DNA of 64,000 nt. Source: Azotobacter salinestris. GTDB lineage: Bacteria; Pseudomonadota; Gammaproteobacteria; Pseudomonadales; Pseudomonadaceae. Positions 53,326-64,000 of this stretch are shown in pieces. The notes below the pieces were generated by a model, which saw only the letters and a program-made list of their open reading frames with translations, did not search any database and had not been told where the DNA came from. Position numbers and translations under genes: made by a program. The stretch lies in assembly GCF_009363155.1 (NCBI RefSeq), contig NZ_CP045302.1, forward strand, positions 2,649,001 to 2,713,000, in the 5' to 3' direction. How positions within the stretch are numbered: the stretch's first letter is position 1; the number at the start of each line of letters is the position of its first letter.

Positions 53326-54114
53326 ATGGCTAAAGTACTCGCCATCGCCAACCAGAAGGGCGGTGTGGCCAAGACCACCACTTGCATCAACCTGGCCGCC
53401 TCGCTGGTGGCCACGCGCAGACGCGTGCTGCTGATCGATCTCGATCCCCAGGGCAACGCCACCACCGGCAGCGGTGTGGACAAGCTGAGCCTGGAGCATT
53501 CGGTCTACGACGTGCTGACCGGCGACTGCAGCTTCGCCGAGGCCATGCATTTCTCCGAGCACGGCGGCTACCAGCTGCTGCCGGCCAACCGCGATCTCAC
53601 CGCGGCCGAGGTCGTCCTGCTCGACAAGCCGGGCAAGGAGCACCGCCTGCGCGAGGCACTGGCGCCGATCCGCGAGAACTACGACTACATCCTGATCGAC
53701 TGCCCGCCGTCGTTGTCCATGCTGACCGTCAATGCCCTGGCCGCCGCCGACGGGGTGATCATCCCCATGCAGTGCGAGTACTACGCCTTGGAGGGATTGA
53801 GCGATCTGGTCAACTCGATCCAGCGCATCGGCCAGGCGCTCAATCCGAACCTGCAGATCGAGGGCCTGCTGCGCACCATGTACGATCCGCGCATCAGCCT
53901 GACCAACGAGGTGTCCGACCAACTCCAGGCGCACTTCGGCGACAAGCTCTACGAAACCGTCATTCCGCGCAACGTACGACTCGCCGAGGCACCCAGCCAC
54001 GGCATGCCGGCGCTGGTCTACGACAAGCAATCCAAGGGTGCCCAGGCCTATCTGGCGCTGGCCAGCGAGCTGTCGCGTCGCCAGCGCAAGGCTGCGCGCG
54101 GGGCCAGAGCATAA
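53326..54114 (+). CDS. parA: Chromosome-partitioning ATPase ParA (Soj)
   Basis: Predicted 262-aa deviant-Walker ATPase that drives segregation of the origin. The Walker A is KGGVAKTT (residues 11-18), where most relatives I recall have KGGVGKTT; the signature lysine (Lys11) and Lys16 are kept. Walker A-prime (LIDLDPQGN) and the DCPPSLS motif are intact. It cooperates with ParB bound at parS, and with DnaA in some bacteria. It lies upstream of parB by 9 bp. Confidence 0.96.
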   Translation: MAKVLAIANQKGGVAKTTTCINLAASLVATRRRVLLIDLDPQGNATTGSGVDKLSLEHSVYDVLTGDCSFAEAMHFSEHGGYQLLPANRDLTAAEVVLLDKPGKEHRLREALAPIRENYDYILIDCPPSLSMLTVNALAAADGVIIPMQCEYYALEGLSDLVNSIQRIGQALNPNLQIEGLLRTMYDPRISLTNEVSDQLQAHFGDKLYETVIPRNVRLAEAPSHGMPALVYDKQSKGAQAYLALASELSRRQRKAARGARA

Positions 54115-54123
54115 GGAGCTTCC

Positions 54124-55002
54124 ATGGCGATCAAGAAACGAGGCCTGGGCCGCGGGCTGGATGCCTTGCTGGGCGGTACCGGTGGCGTGGCCGCCCTGCA
54201 GAAGGAGGTCGAGCAGAAGCTCGATGGCCATGAGCTGCAACACCTGCCGCTGGAGCTGATCCAGCGCGGCAAATACCAGCCGCGCCGCGACATGGACCCG
54301 GTGGCGCTGGAGGAGCTGGCGCAATCGATCCTGGCCCAGGGGGTAATGCAGCCGATCGTGGTGCGCCCGGTCGACGGCCAGCGCTACGAGATCATCGCCG
54401 GCGAGCGGCGCTGGCGGGCCAGTCAGCAGGCCGGACTGGAGAGGATTCCGGCCATCGTCCGCGAGGTGCCGGACGAGGCCGCCATCGCCATGGCGCTGAT
54501 CGAGAACATCCAGCGCGAGAACCTCAACCCCATCGAGGAGGCTTTCGCCCTTCAACGCCTGCAGCAGGAGTTCCAGCTGACCCAGCAGCAGGTCGCCGAT
54601 GCGGTGGGCAAGTCGCGGGTCAGCATCAGCAATCTGTTGCGGCTGATTTCCCTGCCGGAGGAGATCAAGACCCTGCTTTCCCATGGCGATCTGGAAATGG
54701 GCCACGCCCGTGCATTGCTCGGACTTCCCGCCGAACGGCAGGTGGAAGGCGCGCGACATGTTGTCGCACGAGGCCTGACCGTCCGTCAGACCGAAGCGTT
54801 GGTGCGCCAATGGCTGAGCGACCAGCCGCAAGCGGAGAAAACCCCTACGGAGGATCCGGACATAACCCGTCTGGAACAGCGGCTGGCCGAGCGTTTGGGC
54901 TCTCCGGTCGAGATCAGGCACAGCCAGAAAGGCAAGGGCCAACTTGTGATCCGCTACAACTCTCTGGACGAACTTCAAGGCGTCCTGGCCCATATCCGTT
55001 GA
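54124..55002 (+). CDS. parB: Chromosome-partitioning protein ParB (Spo0J)
   Basis: Predicted 292-aa CTP-dependent DNA clamp. The N-terminal CTP-binding motifs QPRRDM, GERRWRAS and ENIQREN lie around residues 55-130, a central helix-turn-helix (QQQVADAVGKSRVSISNLLRL) binds parS, and a C-terminal dimer domain ends the chain. Length is normal. Three candidate parS sites lie within 22 kb in this window. Confidence 0.97.
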   Translation: MAIKKRGLGRGLDALLGGTGGVAALQKEVEQKLDGHELQHLPLELIQRGKYQPRRDMDPVALEELAQSILAQGVMQPIVVRPVDGQRYEIIAGERRWRASQQAGLERIPAIVREVPDEAAIAMALIENIQRENLNPIEEAFALQRLQQEFQLTQQQVADAVGKSRVSISNLLRLISLPEEIKTLLSHGDLEMGHARALLGLPAERQVEGARHVVARGLTVRQTEALVRQWLSDQPQAEKTPTEDPDITRLEQRLAERLGSPVEIRHSQKGKGQLVIRYNSLDELQGVLAHIR

Positions 55003-55045
55003 GATTCGGGCGTGTAGCGGGCGATCGGAAAAGACTACCCGAAGG

Positions 55046-55074
55046 TTGAACCGACTTGGAAGCGACCCTATACT
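55046..55074 (+). promoter_or_regulatory. Sigma-70 promoter of the atp operon
   Basis: TTGAAC (-35), a 17-bp spacer and TATACT (-10), located 61 bp before atpI and 44 bp after parB. Spacing and both hexamers are near consensus, fitting the constitutive high expression of ATP synthase. Confidence 0.75.
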
Positions 55075-55134
55075 CGCCGCGCATTTTGATAGCGGTAGGC
55101 TCGTTGAACGCTCCGCCATGGCGACGGGGATCGT

Positions 55135-55533
55135 GTGAATATACGTAATCGAACACCTTTCCATCGCCTTCCCGTGTTTCGTGTATTGGTCGTGCAGGCC
55201 CTGACCGGACTTGCCACGGCCTTTGCGTGCGGTGTGTTTTTTGGGTTGGTCGCAGGGTATTCGGCCCTGCTGGGGGGCCTGATCGCCTGGCTGGCCAACC
55301 TGTATTTCGCCCACAAGGCCTTTCGCTACTTCGGCGCGCGTTCGGCCAGAGCCGTGGTCCAGTCCCTCTGGGCCGGTGAGATGGGAAAACTAATTCTGAC
55401 AGCGGCGCTCTTCGCGCTGGTGTTTGTGGGGGTGCAGCCTCTCGAGCCGCTGGCGCTGTTCGGCGGCTACCTGCTGGTGCTCGGCGTCGGAGCGAGCGCA
55501 CTCCTGCTGATGAGAAACAAACCGAAGCATTGA
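55135..55533 (+). CDS. atpI: ATP synthase assembly protein AtpI
   Basis: Predicted 132-aa inner-membrane protein with about four membrane segments. AtpI is non-essential and assists assembly of the c ring. The family pattern (two pairs of hydrophobic helices with LLGGLIAWLANLYFAHKAF in between) fits. A GTG start at 55135 fits. It heads the operon and precedes atpB by 15 bp. Confidence 0.9.
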   Translation: MNIRNRTPFHRLPVFRVLVVQALTGLATAFACGVFFGLVAGYSALLGGLIAWLANLYFAHKAFRYFGARSARAVVQSLWAGEMGKLILTAALFALVFVGVQPLEPLALFGGYLLVLGVGASALLLMRNKPKH

Positions 55534-56367
<834 letters not shown>

Positions 56368-56405
56368 CCGGCAATAACGCTTCCCCTAAACCAACCTACC
56401 CTTAG

Positions 56406-56657
<252 letters not shown>

Positions 56658-56658
56658 G

Positions 56659-56712
56659 CATTTCCCGGTTTAAGAAGGGGTTCGCCCAGCGAGCCCCCTC
56701 GTCCCGGAAATG
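56659..56712 (+). other. Nested hairpin between atpE and atpF
   Basis: An outer stem CATTTCC/GGAAATG (56659-56665 with 56706-56712) encloses an inner 9-bp stem with a 3-nt loop (56677-56697). Intergenic stems after atpE are a familiar place for message processing or stability control, since c subunit is needed in excess. Confidence 0.55.
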
Positions 56713-56750
56713 GCAAGCACGCCGAACGAGATAGCACGAGGTAAATCGCT

Positions 56751-57221
56751 GTGAACATAAATTTGACGCTATTTGGTCAAACGATCGCCTTCGCTATTTT
56801 CGTCTGGTTCTGCATGAAGTACGTTTGGCCGCCACTCACCCAGGCCATGCAGGAACGCCAGAAGAAAATCGCCGAAGGCTTGGATGCTGCAGGCCGTGCC
56901 CAGCAGGATCTGAAGCTGGCCCAGGAAAAGGTTTCCAACACCCTGCGTGAATCCCGCGAGCAGGCTACCCAGATCATCGAGCAGGCGAACAAGCAAGCCA
57001 ATGCGATCATCGAAGACGCCAAGCAGCAGGCACATGCCGAGGGCGAGCGACTGATTGCCGGGGCCAAGGCCGAGATCGAGCAGGAAGTGAACCGTGCCAG
57101 GGAAGAACTGCGCACTCAGGTGGCAGCTCTGGCCATCCTGGGCGCGGAGAAGATCCTGGAGTCCAAAGTGGACACCAAGGCACACAACAAGCTGGTCGAA
57201 AAACTGGCCTCCCAACTCTAA
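56751..57221 (+). CDS. atpF: F0F1 ATP synthase subunit b
   Basis: Predicted 156-aa peripheral stalk subunit. One N-terminal membrane helix (about 5-25) is followed by a long charged coiled coil ([21 protein letters not shown]). A GTG start at 56751 follows a GAGG stretch. Two copies connect subunit a to the F1 head through delta. Confidence 0.96.
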   Translation: MNINLTLFGQTIAFAIFVWFCMKYVWPPLTQAMQERQKKIAEGLDAAGRAQQDLKLAQEKVSNTLRESREQATQIIEQANKQANAIIEDAKQQAHAEGERLIAGAKAEIEQEVNRAREELRTQVAALAILGAEKILESKVDTKAHNKLVEKLASQL

Positions 57222-57233
57222 GCGAGGCAAGCG

Positions 57234-57770
57234 ATGATCAATAACCAGACGCTTGCTCGGCCTTACGCAAAAGCCGCTTTCGAGTATGCCAGCGCGGCCA
57301 ATAGCAGCGACGCTTGGTCGGGCATGTTGGGCCTGGCCGCCGCTGTCGTTGAAGCCCCCGAAGTCGCCGAACTGCTGCGCAACCCGCGCCTGACCCGCGA
57401 AAGCAAGGTCGAGGCCGTGCTGCGTCTGTTCGCCGCCGACGTCGATGAGGCGTTCCGCAACTTCATCGCCAACATGGGCGAGCACGATCGCCTGTTCGTG
57501 TTGCCGACTGTGCGCGAACTGTTCGAGACATACAAGGCAGAAGCCGAGAAGACGCTCGACGTCGAACTCGAAACGGCCTACGAGCTTTCCGCTGAGCAAC
57601 TCGAAACCTTGGCTGCCGCCCTGTCGAAGCGGCTAGATCGTTCCGTCAACCCCAGGCAGGTAGTGAATCCTGCTCTGATCGGTGGCCTGGTCATCCGCGC
57701 CGGCGACCTGGTTGTCGACGGTTCGGTCCGCGGCAAACTGAGCCAGTTGGCCGAATCGTTGAAATCCTGA
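57234..57770 (+). CDS. atpH: F0F1 ATP synthase subunit delta
   Basis: Predicted 178-aa protein. The N-terminal six-helix domain (ARPYAKAAFEYA start) and the C-terminal segment NPALIGGLVIRAGDLVVDGSV fit OSCP/delta. It links the stalk to the top of F1. Normal length. atpA follows 15 bp later. Confidence 0.97.
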   Translation: MINNQTLARPYAKAAFEYASAANSSDAWSGMLGLAAAVVEAPEVAELLRNPRLTRESKVEAVLRLFAADVDEAFRNFIANMGEHDRLFVLPTVRELFETYKAEAEKTLDVELETAYELSAEQLETLAAALSKRLDRSVNPRQVVNPALIGGLVIRAGDLVVDGSVRGKLSQLAESLKS

Positions 57771-57785
57771 TTTGAGGGTCATGGC

Positions 57786-59330
<1,545 letters not shown>

Positions 59331-59336
59331 GCCGCA

Positions 59337-59358
59337 GCGGGAGCCGCAAGGCTCCCGC
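59337..59358 (+). other. Intergenic hairpin upstream of atpG
   Basis: A perfect 9-bp stem GCGGGAGCC/GGCTCCCGC with the stable loop GCAA lies between atpA and atpG. No T-run follows, so it is not an intrinsic terminator. It is followed by the motif GCCTGCTAACCCGA before the atpG ribosome site. Confidence 0.6.
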
Positions 59359-59380
59359 CTGCTAACCCGAAAGGTGTCAA

Positions 59381-60244
59381 ATGGCAGGCGCAAAAGAGAT
59401 TCGCAGCAAGATTGCGAGCATCAAGAGCACGCAGAAGATCACCAGCGCCATGGAAAAGGTGGCGGTCAGCAAGATGCGCAAGGCCCAGATGCGCATGGCT
59501 GCCAGCCGTCCCTATGCGGAGCGGATCCGTCAGGTCATCGGCCATCTGGCCAAGGCCAACCCGGAGTACAAGCATCCGTTCATGGTCGAGCGCCCGGTCA
59601 AGCGCGTCGGTTACATCCTCGTCTCCACCGACCGCGGTCTGTGCGGTGGCCTGAACATCAACCTGTTCAAGGCCCTGATCAAGAGCATGAAGGAGTGGCA
59701 CGACAAGGGCGTCGAAGCCGACTTCTGCGTGATTGGCAACAAGGGTGCCAGTTTCTTCCGCAGCTACGGCGGCAATGTGGTCGCGGCGATCGGCAACCTG
59801 GGTGAAGAGCCCTCGATCAACAGTCTGATCGGCAGCATCAAGGTGATGCTGGACGCCTTCCACGAAGGCCGTGTGGACCGTCTGTACCTGGCGTCGAACA
59901 AGTTCATCAACACCATGACCCAGAAGCCCGTCGTCGAGCAGCTGCTGCCGCTGGCCGCAAGCGACGACGAAGGTGTCCAGAAGGGCACCTGGGACTATCT
60001 GTACGAGCCCAATGCCCAGCAACTGCTGGACGCCCTGCTGGTTCGCTACATGGAGTCGCAGGTCTATCAGGCCGTGGTGGAGAACGGCGCGGCCGAGCAG
60101 GCGGCGCGGATGATCGCGATGAAGAACGCGACCGACAACGCCGGCGAGCTGATCAGCGATCTGCAGCTGGTCTACAACAAGGCCCGTCAGGCGGCGATCA
60201 CCCAGGAAATTTCGGAAATCGTCGGCGGCGCTGCCGCGGTTTAA
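59381..60244 (+). CDS. atpG: F0F1 ATP synthase subunit gamma
   Basis: Predicted 287-aa central shaft. Conserved termini [20 protein letters not shown] and [15 protein letters not shown] form the coiled coil inside the hexamer; the Rossmann-like middle contains [11 protein letters not shown]. Normal length. Confidence 0.97.
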   Translation: MAGAKEIRSKIASIKSTQKITSAMEKVAVSKMRKAQMRMAASRPYAERIRQVIGHLAKANPEYKHPFMVERPVKRVGYILVSTDRGLCGGLNINLFKALIKSMKEWHDKGVEADFCVIGNKGASFFRSYGGNVVAAIGNLGEEPSINSLIGSIKVMLDAFHEGRVDRLYLASNKFINTMTQKPVVEQLLPLAASDDEGVQKGTWDYLYEPNAQQLLDALLVRYMESQVYQAVVENGAAEQAARMIAMKNATDNAGELISDLQLVYNKARQAAITQEISEIVGGAAAV

Positions 60245-60263
60245 GAACGGTTCATAAGGTTAG

Positions 60264-61652
<1,389 letters not shown>

Positions 61653-61658
61653 CCTGGC

Positions 61659-61676
61659 GCGCCCGCTAGCGGGCGC
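61659..61676 (+). other. 18-bp palindrome after atpD
   Basis: GCGCCCGCTAGCGGGCGC is a perfect palindrome 6 bp after the atpD stop. It should form a tight hairpin in the message. It is the first of two hairpins before atpC. Confidence 0.6.
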
Positions 61677-61682
61677 TCGACC

Positions 61683-61711
61683 AGGCGGTCGCCACCTCGG
61701 TGGCGCCGCCT
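61683..61711 (+). other. Second hairpin upstream of atpC
   Basis: A 13-bp stem with one bulged T and a 2-nt apex (AGGCGG-CGCCACC paired with GGTGGCG-CCGCCT). It ends in the motif GCCTGCTAACCGA, shared with the hairpin before atpG, and lies just ahead of the atpC ribosome site. Confidence 0.6.
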
Positions 61712-61729
61712 GCTAACCGAGGCATGAAT

Positions 61730-62158
61730 ATGGCTATGTCAGTCCATTGCGACATCGTCAGCGCGGAAGAAGAGCTGTTCTCGGGTCTGGTGGAAATGGT
61801 CATCGCCCACGCCAATATGGGTGACGTCGGTATCCTCCCGGGCCACATGCCGCTGCTGACCGATCTCAAGCCCGGTCCGGTGCGGGTGATCAAGCAGGGT
61901 GGCGACGAGGAAATCTTCTACATCTCCGGCGGCTTCCTCGAAGTGCAGCCAAGCATGGTGAAGGTCCTCGCCGATACCGCGACCCGCGCCAAGGATCTGG
62001 ACGAGGTCGCCGCCCAGGAAGCCGTCAAGGCTGCCCAGAAGGCCCTCAACGAGAAGGGTGCGGAGTTCGACTACGGTTCCGCCGCCGCCCGTCTGGCAGA
62101 GGCTGCCGCTCAGCTGCGCACCATCAACGAGCTGCGCAAGAAGTACGGTCGTCACTGA
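61730..62158 (+). CDS. atpC: F0F1 ATP synthase subunit epsilon
   Basis: Predicted 142-aa subunit with an N-terminal beta-sandwich ([27 protein letters not shown]) and a C-terminal helical hairpin that can inhibit ATP hydrolysis. I choose the ATG at 61730 (M-A-M-S-V-H) because the family starts there and GAGG lies 8 bases upstream; 61724 and 61736 are also in frame. Last gene of the operon. Confidence 0.97.
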   Translation: MAMSVHCDIVSAEEELFSGLVEMVIAHANMGDVGILPGHMPLLTDLKPGPVRVIKQGGDEEIFYISGGFLEVQPSMVKVLADTATRAKDLDEVAAQEAVKAAQKALNEKGAEFDYGSAAARLAEAAAQLRTINELRKKYGRH

Positions 62159-62181
62159 CTTCGACGCAGCTTCGCTCGACG

Positions 62182-62215
62182 AAAAAAGGGTAGCCTTGGC
62201 TACCCTTTTTCTTTT
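62182..62215 (+). terminator. Strong intrinsic terminator of the atp operon
   Basis: A 12-bp stem AAAAGGGTAGCC/GGCTACCCTTTT with a TT loop is followed by further T residues. The stem begins about 25 bp after atpC. Confidence 0.93.
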
Positions 62216-62712
62216 CCGGCCCGTCGGGCCGGATGCGTCCTGGCCCTATCTTTTCCTGAGGCCCGGGTGTGCTTTCGCTCCGATGGCGCTGCTCGCCAGA
62301 GCATGCCTGTACTGGCCTCCCCACGACCTGAGGCGGTGCTGCTGCCGGTCTTTGCCGTGCAACTTCCGCCGCGCCCCGCTGTCCGACAGGCCCCGGCGCG
62401 CACCGGACGGGGCGGGTTTGCTTCCGAAGCGGCGACCGGGCGAAAATGAGCCGCGCCGCACGCTTTCCAGGTGGCCCTCCTTGTCTACAGCGGCTGCGCC
62501 GCCTGCGGCGTTCCGGACCCTGGCAGTTTCTGGCCGACGCGGCCACGGCCTGGCCATCCGTTCTCTGCCCGACTGCTTGCCGCGGGGACGGCCGATCCGG
62601 CGGAGCGCGGCGTGGCCTGGGCAGTGGCTCAGGGCGCTGCCCGTGTCTGGGGGGCGATATCGTTCAGCAAGGCCGGACTGCTACCGACCGGCCGGGAGAA
62701 AGGATAACCAGG
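62216..62712. other. Gene-free GC-rich spacer, about 500 bp
   Basis: I see no credible coding region on either strand: the open frames here have unnatural Arg/Pro-rich composition and no ribosome sites. It probably holds the promoter of the following gene, but no clear sigma-70 pair stands out. In many pseudomonads the gene after atpC is glmU; it is not here. Confidence 0.5.
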
Positions 62713-64000
62713 ATGCCGGGTGCATTGCTTCGTACGGGAACGCTGCGGGAGTTCAGGGCGCTCGGCGTCGATGGTCAGCCAGTCCATGGCGTGGCGCTGC
62801 AGTTGCGCGAGGCCATTCGCCTGAAGATGCATCGCGAGGCGGCCGACTGTCTGGCCATCCCGCAGTCCAACGAGACCGGCGATCGCATCGACTGGTACGC
62901 GCCATTCGAAGGGGATGTGGTGCCCTGGTCGGCGGCGACCCCGGAAGAGCGTCAACAGGCCCATGCCCGGCTCGAGGCGATGCAGGCGCAGCTGCGCACC
63001 ACCGGTGAGAGCATGCGCAACGATGCGCAGAACCGCGAGAAGCAGGTCTTCGGCCGCCTGCTGGAAAAGGCCCTGCATTTTCCCGATGCCAACCATGTCT
63101 ATCTGGTCAACGGCAGACCGGTGGTCACCTTCTGGGGCTTCACCCATCAACAGGCCGGCCAGCTGTCCGACCCCCTGGCCTGCCTGCAGACGGCCAGGCC
63201 GGCTGCGGCTGCCGTGGCGGACGCCGCGCTGCCGCCGCCCGTGGCGCCTGCGGTCGCGGCAAGATCCGGCTGGCGGCGCTGGCTGTGGCTGCTGCTTCTG
63301 CCGCTGCTCCTGCTGCTGGCGTTGTTCGTCATGCGCGCCTGCGCACCGAGTGTCGAGCTGCCGTTCGAGCTGTCCCATGTCGATCTGCCCGGCCTGCCGG
63401 CCAAGGAAACGACTCCGGAGGATGTCCGGCTGCGCGAGGAGGTCGTGGCGCTGGACAGGACCCTCGGCAATGCCGGAGTCGTCGGAGTGGAGGCTGGACC
63501 CGTGGAGGACGTGCAGGTGCCAGGCAAGGAGACGACCGTCGAGGATGTGCCGATCGAGGAAGTGTTGAGCAGCGAACCCGAAGCCGGCGAACCCACGGCG
63601 GAGGAGCCCGCGGCCGACGAACCCGTGGCGGAGGATCGGCAACCGCCCGCCGAGGAAGGGGAGCCCGAGCCGAAACCCGAAGACGCACAGGAGCCGCCGG
63701 TTCCGCCGCAGCTCGATGAGGAAAAGGCGGCCGACGAGCCGAAGGCCGTCCAGGAAGACTCGGCCAGGGCGCAGGAGGTGGCCAAGCCCATGAGCATCCC
63801 GCCCGAGGCGCAAAAGACGGGGTCGACCCGCTTCCTCGACGGCAACTGGCAGGCCGGCGCCGGCATCCAGGACGCCAGGACCGGCAAGCCGCTGCAGCTC
63901 GGCTACGACTTCAAGGACGGCCAGGGTCGGGTCAGTATCCGACGCGACGATGGCGTGCAATGCTCAGGTGTGGTGAACGCCTCGATGCAGGGCGGCAACC
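62713..64000 (+). CDS. SrfA-like membrane protein, incomplete at window end
   Basis: The open frame starts with MPGALLRTGTLREFRALGVD and is open to the window edge (429 codons). The first 150 residues are soluble (AADCLAIPQSNETGDRIDWYAPFEG; VYLVNGRPVVTFWGF), then comes one membrane helix (about 188-210), then a long Glu/Pro/Val/Thr-rich acidic linker of about 130 residues, then a folded C-terminal part. The N-terminal motifs resemble what I recall of SrfA family proteins, which occur with srfB and srfC; those would lie beyond the window. The start at 62713 follows a GGATAACCAGG stretch. Function unknown. Confidence 0.65.
   Translation, partial: MPGALLRTGTLREFRALGVDGQPVHGVALQLREAIRLKMHREAADCLAIPQSNETGDRIDWYAPFEGDVVPWSAATPEERQQAHARLEAMQAQLRTTGESMRNDAQNREKQVFGRLLEKALHFPDANHVYLVNGRPVVTFWGFTHQQAGQLSDPLACLQTARPAAAAVADAALPPPVAPAVAARSGWRRWLWLLLLPLLLLLALFVMRACAPSVELPFELSHVDLPGLPAKETTPEDVRLREEVVALDRTLGNAGVVGVEAGPVEDVQVPGKETTVEDVPIEEVLSSEPEAGEPTAEEPAADEPVAEDRQPPAEEGEPEPKPEDAQEPPVPPQLDEEKAADEPKAVQEDSARAQEVAKPMSIPPEAQKTGSTRFLDGNWQAGAGIQDARTGKPLQLGYDFKDGQGRVSIRRDDGVQCSGVVNASMQGGN

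Noticed and set aside
62058-62712. Short open frames between atpC and the SrfA-like gene
   Set aside because: Composition is Arg/Pro/Ala-rich and there is no ribosome site or family likeness on either strand.

Overview
The window is a high-GC stretch of a gammaproteobacterial chromosome centred on the replication origin. The gene order (trkA-rsmB-fmt-def, glyQS, plsC, then gyrB-recF-dnaN-dnaA reading left and rpmH-rnpA-yidD-yidC-mnmE-mnmG-rsmG-parA-parB-atpIBEFHAGDC reading right) is the classic Pseudomonadaceae origin arrangement. Protein sequences and codon use fit Pseudomonas or Azotobacter. I lean towards Azotobacter-like, but that is inference from overall impression and no marker proves it.

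Layout. Bases 1-16,560 are an accessory and stress region: a 19-Cys copper-storage-type protein, a SMI1/KNR4-like protein, a nucleoside-recognition/spore-maturation-like membrane protein, WrbA, a Cache-GGEEF diguanylate cyclase preceded by a hairpin-rich leader, a small c-type cytochrome, a secreted Cys-rich protein, trehalase behind a broken SDR gene, a DUF748 protein, an alpha/beta hydrolase overlapping a DUF3182 gene, hemerythrin, MgtC and the copper-resistance pair copAB with a cop-box-like site. Bases 16,571-33,064 are conserved housekeeping genes (aroE, hemF, qor, tsaC, dprA, a LysM protein, def-fmt-rsmB-trkA, an lpxL-type acyltransferase, tag, glyQS, gmhB, plsC). Bases 33,065-39,500 are a disturbed segment: an unknown gene with a parS-like site near its 5' end, and a DyP-type peroxidase gene split by an IS66-family element that itself carries a nested IS4/IS50-group element. 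Bases 39,636-62,158 hold the origin core and the complete ATP synthase operon. After the atp terminator comes about 500 bp with no recognised gene, then the start of a SrfA-like membrane protein that runs off the window.

Origin biology. DnaA-box clusters lie in two intergenic regions, dnaA-rpmH and mnmE-mnmG. Two perfect parS palindromes lie inside recF and a near-perfect one lies beyond plsC, with parA and parB encoded nearby. An inverted pair of DnaA boxes sits just downstream of gyrB, in addition to its terminator. Replication initiation (DnaA, DnaN), repair and topology (RecF, GyrB), segregation (ParAB-parS), ribosome and membrane biogenesis (RpmH, RnpA, YidD, YidC), tRNA and rRNA modification (MnmE, MnmG, RsmG) and energy supply (Atp) are thus packed together.

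Best leads. (1) The nested transposon is fully resolved by an 8-bp and a 9-bp target duplication, and the IS66 right end supplies a Shine-Dalgarno-like stretch plus an in-frame ATG to the remaining peroxidase. (2) A candidate structured leader or small RNA lies in front of the diguanylate cyclase. (3) The two origin-like regions share sequence features. (4) Strong intergenic hairpins occur in the atp operon, two of them followed by the same short motif. No tRNA, rRNA or CRISPR array was seen.
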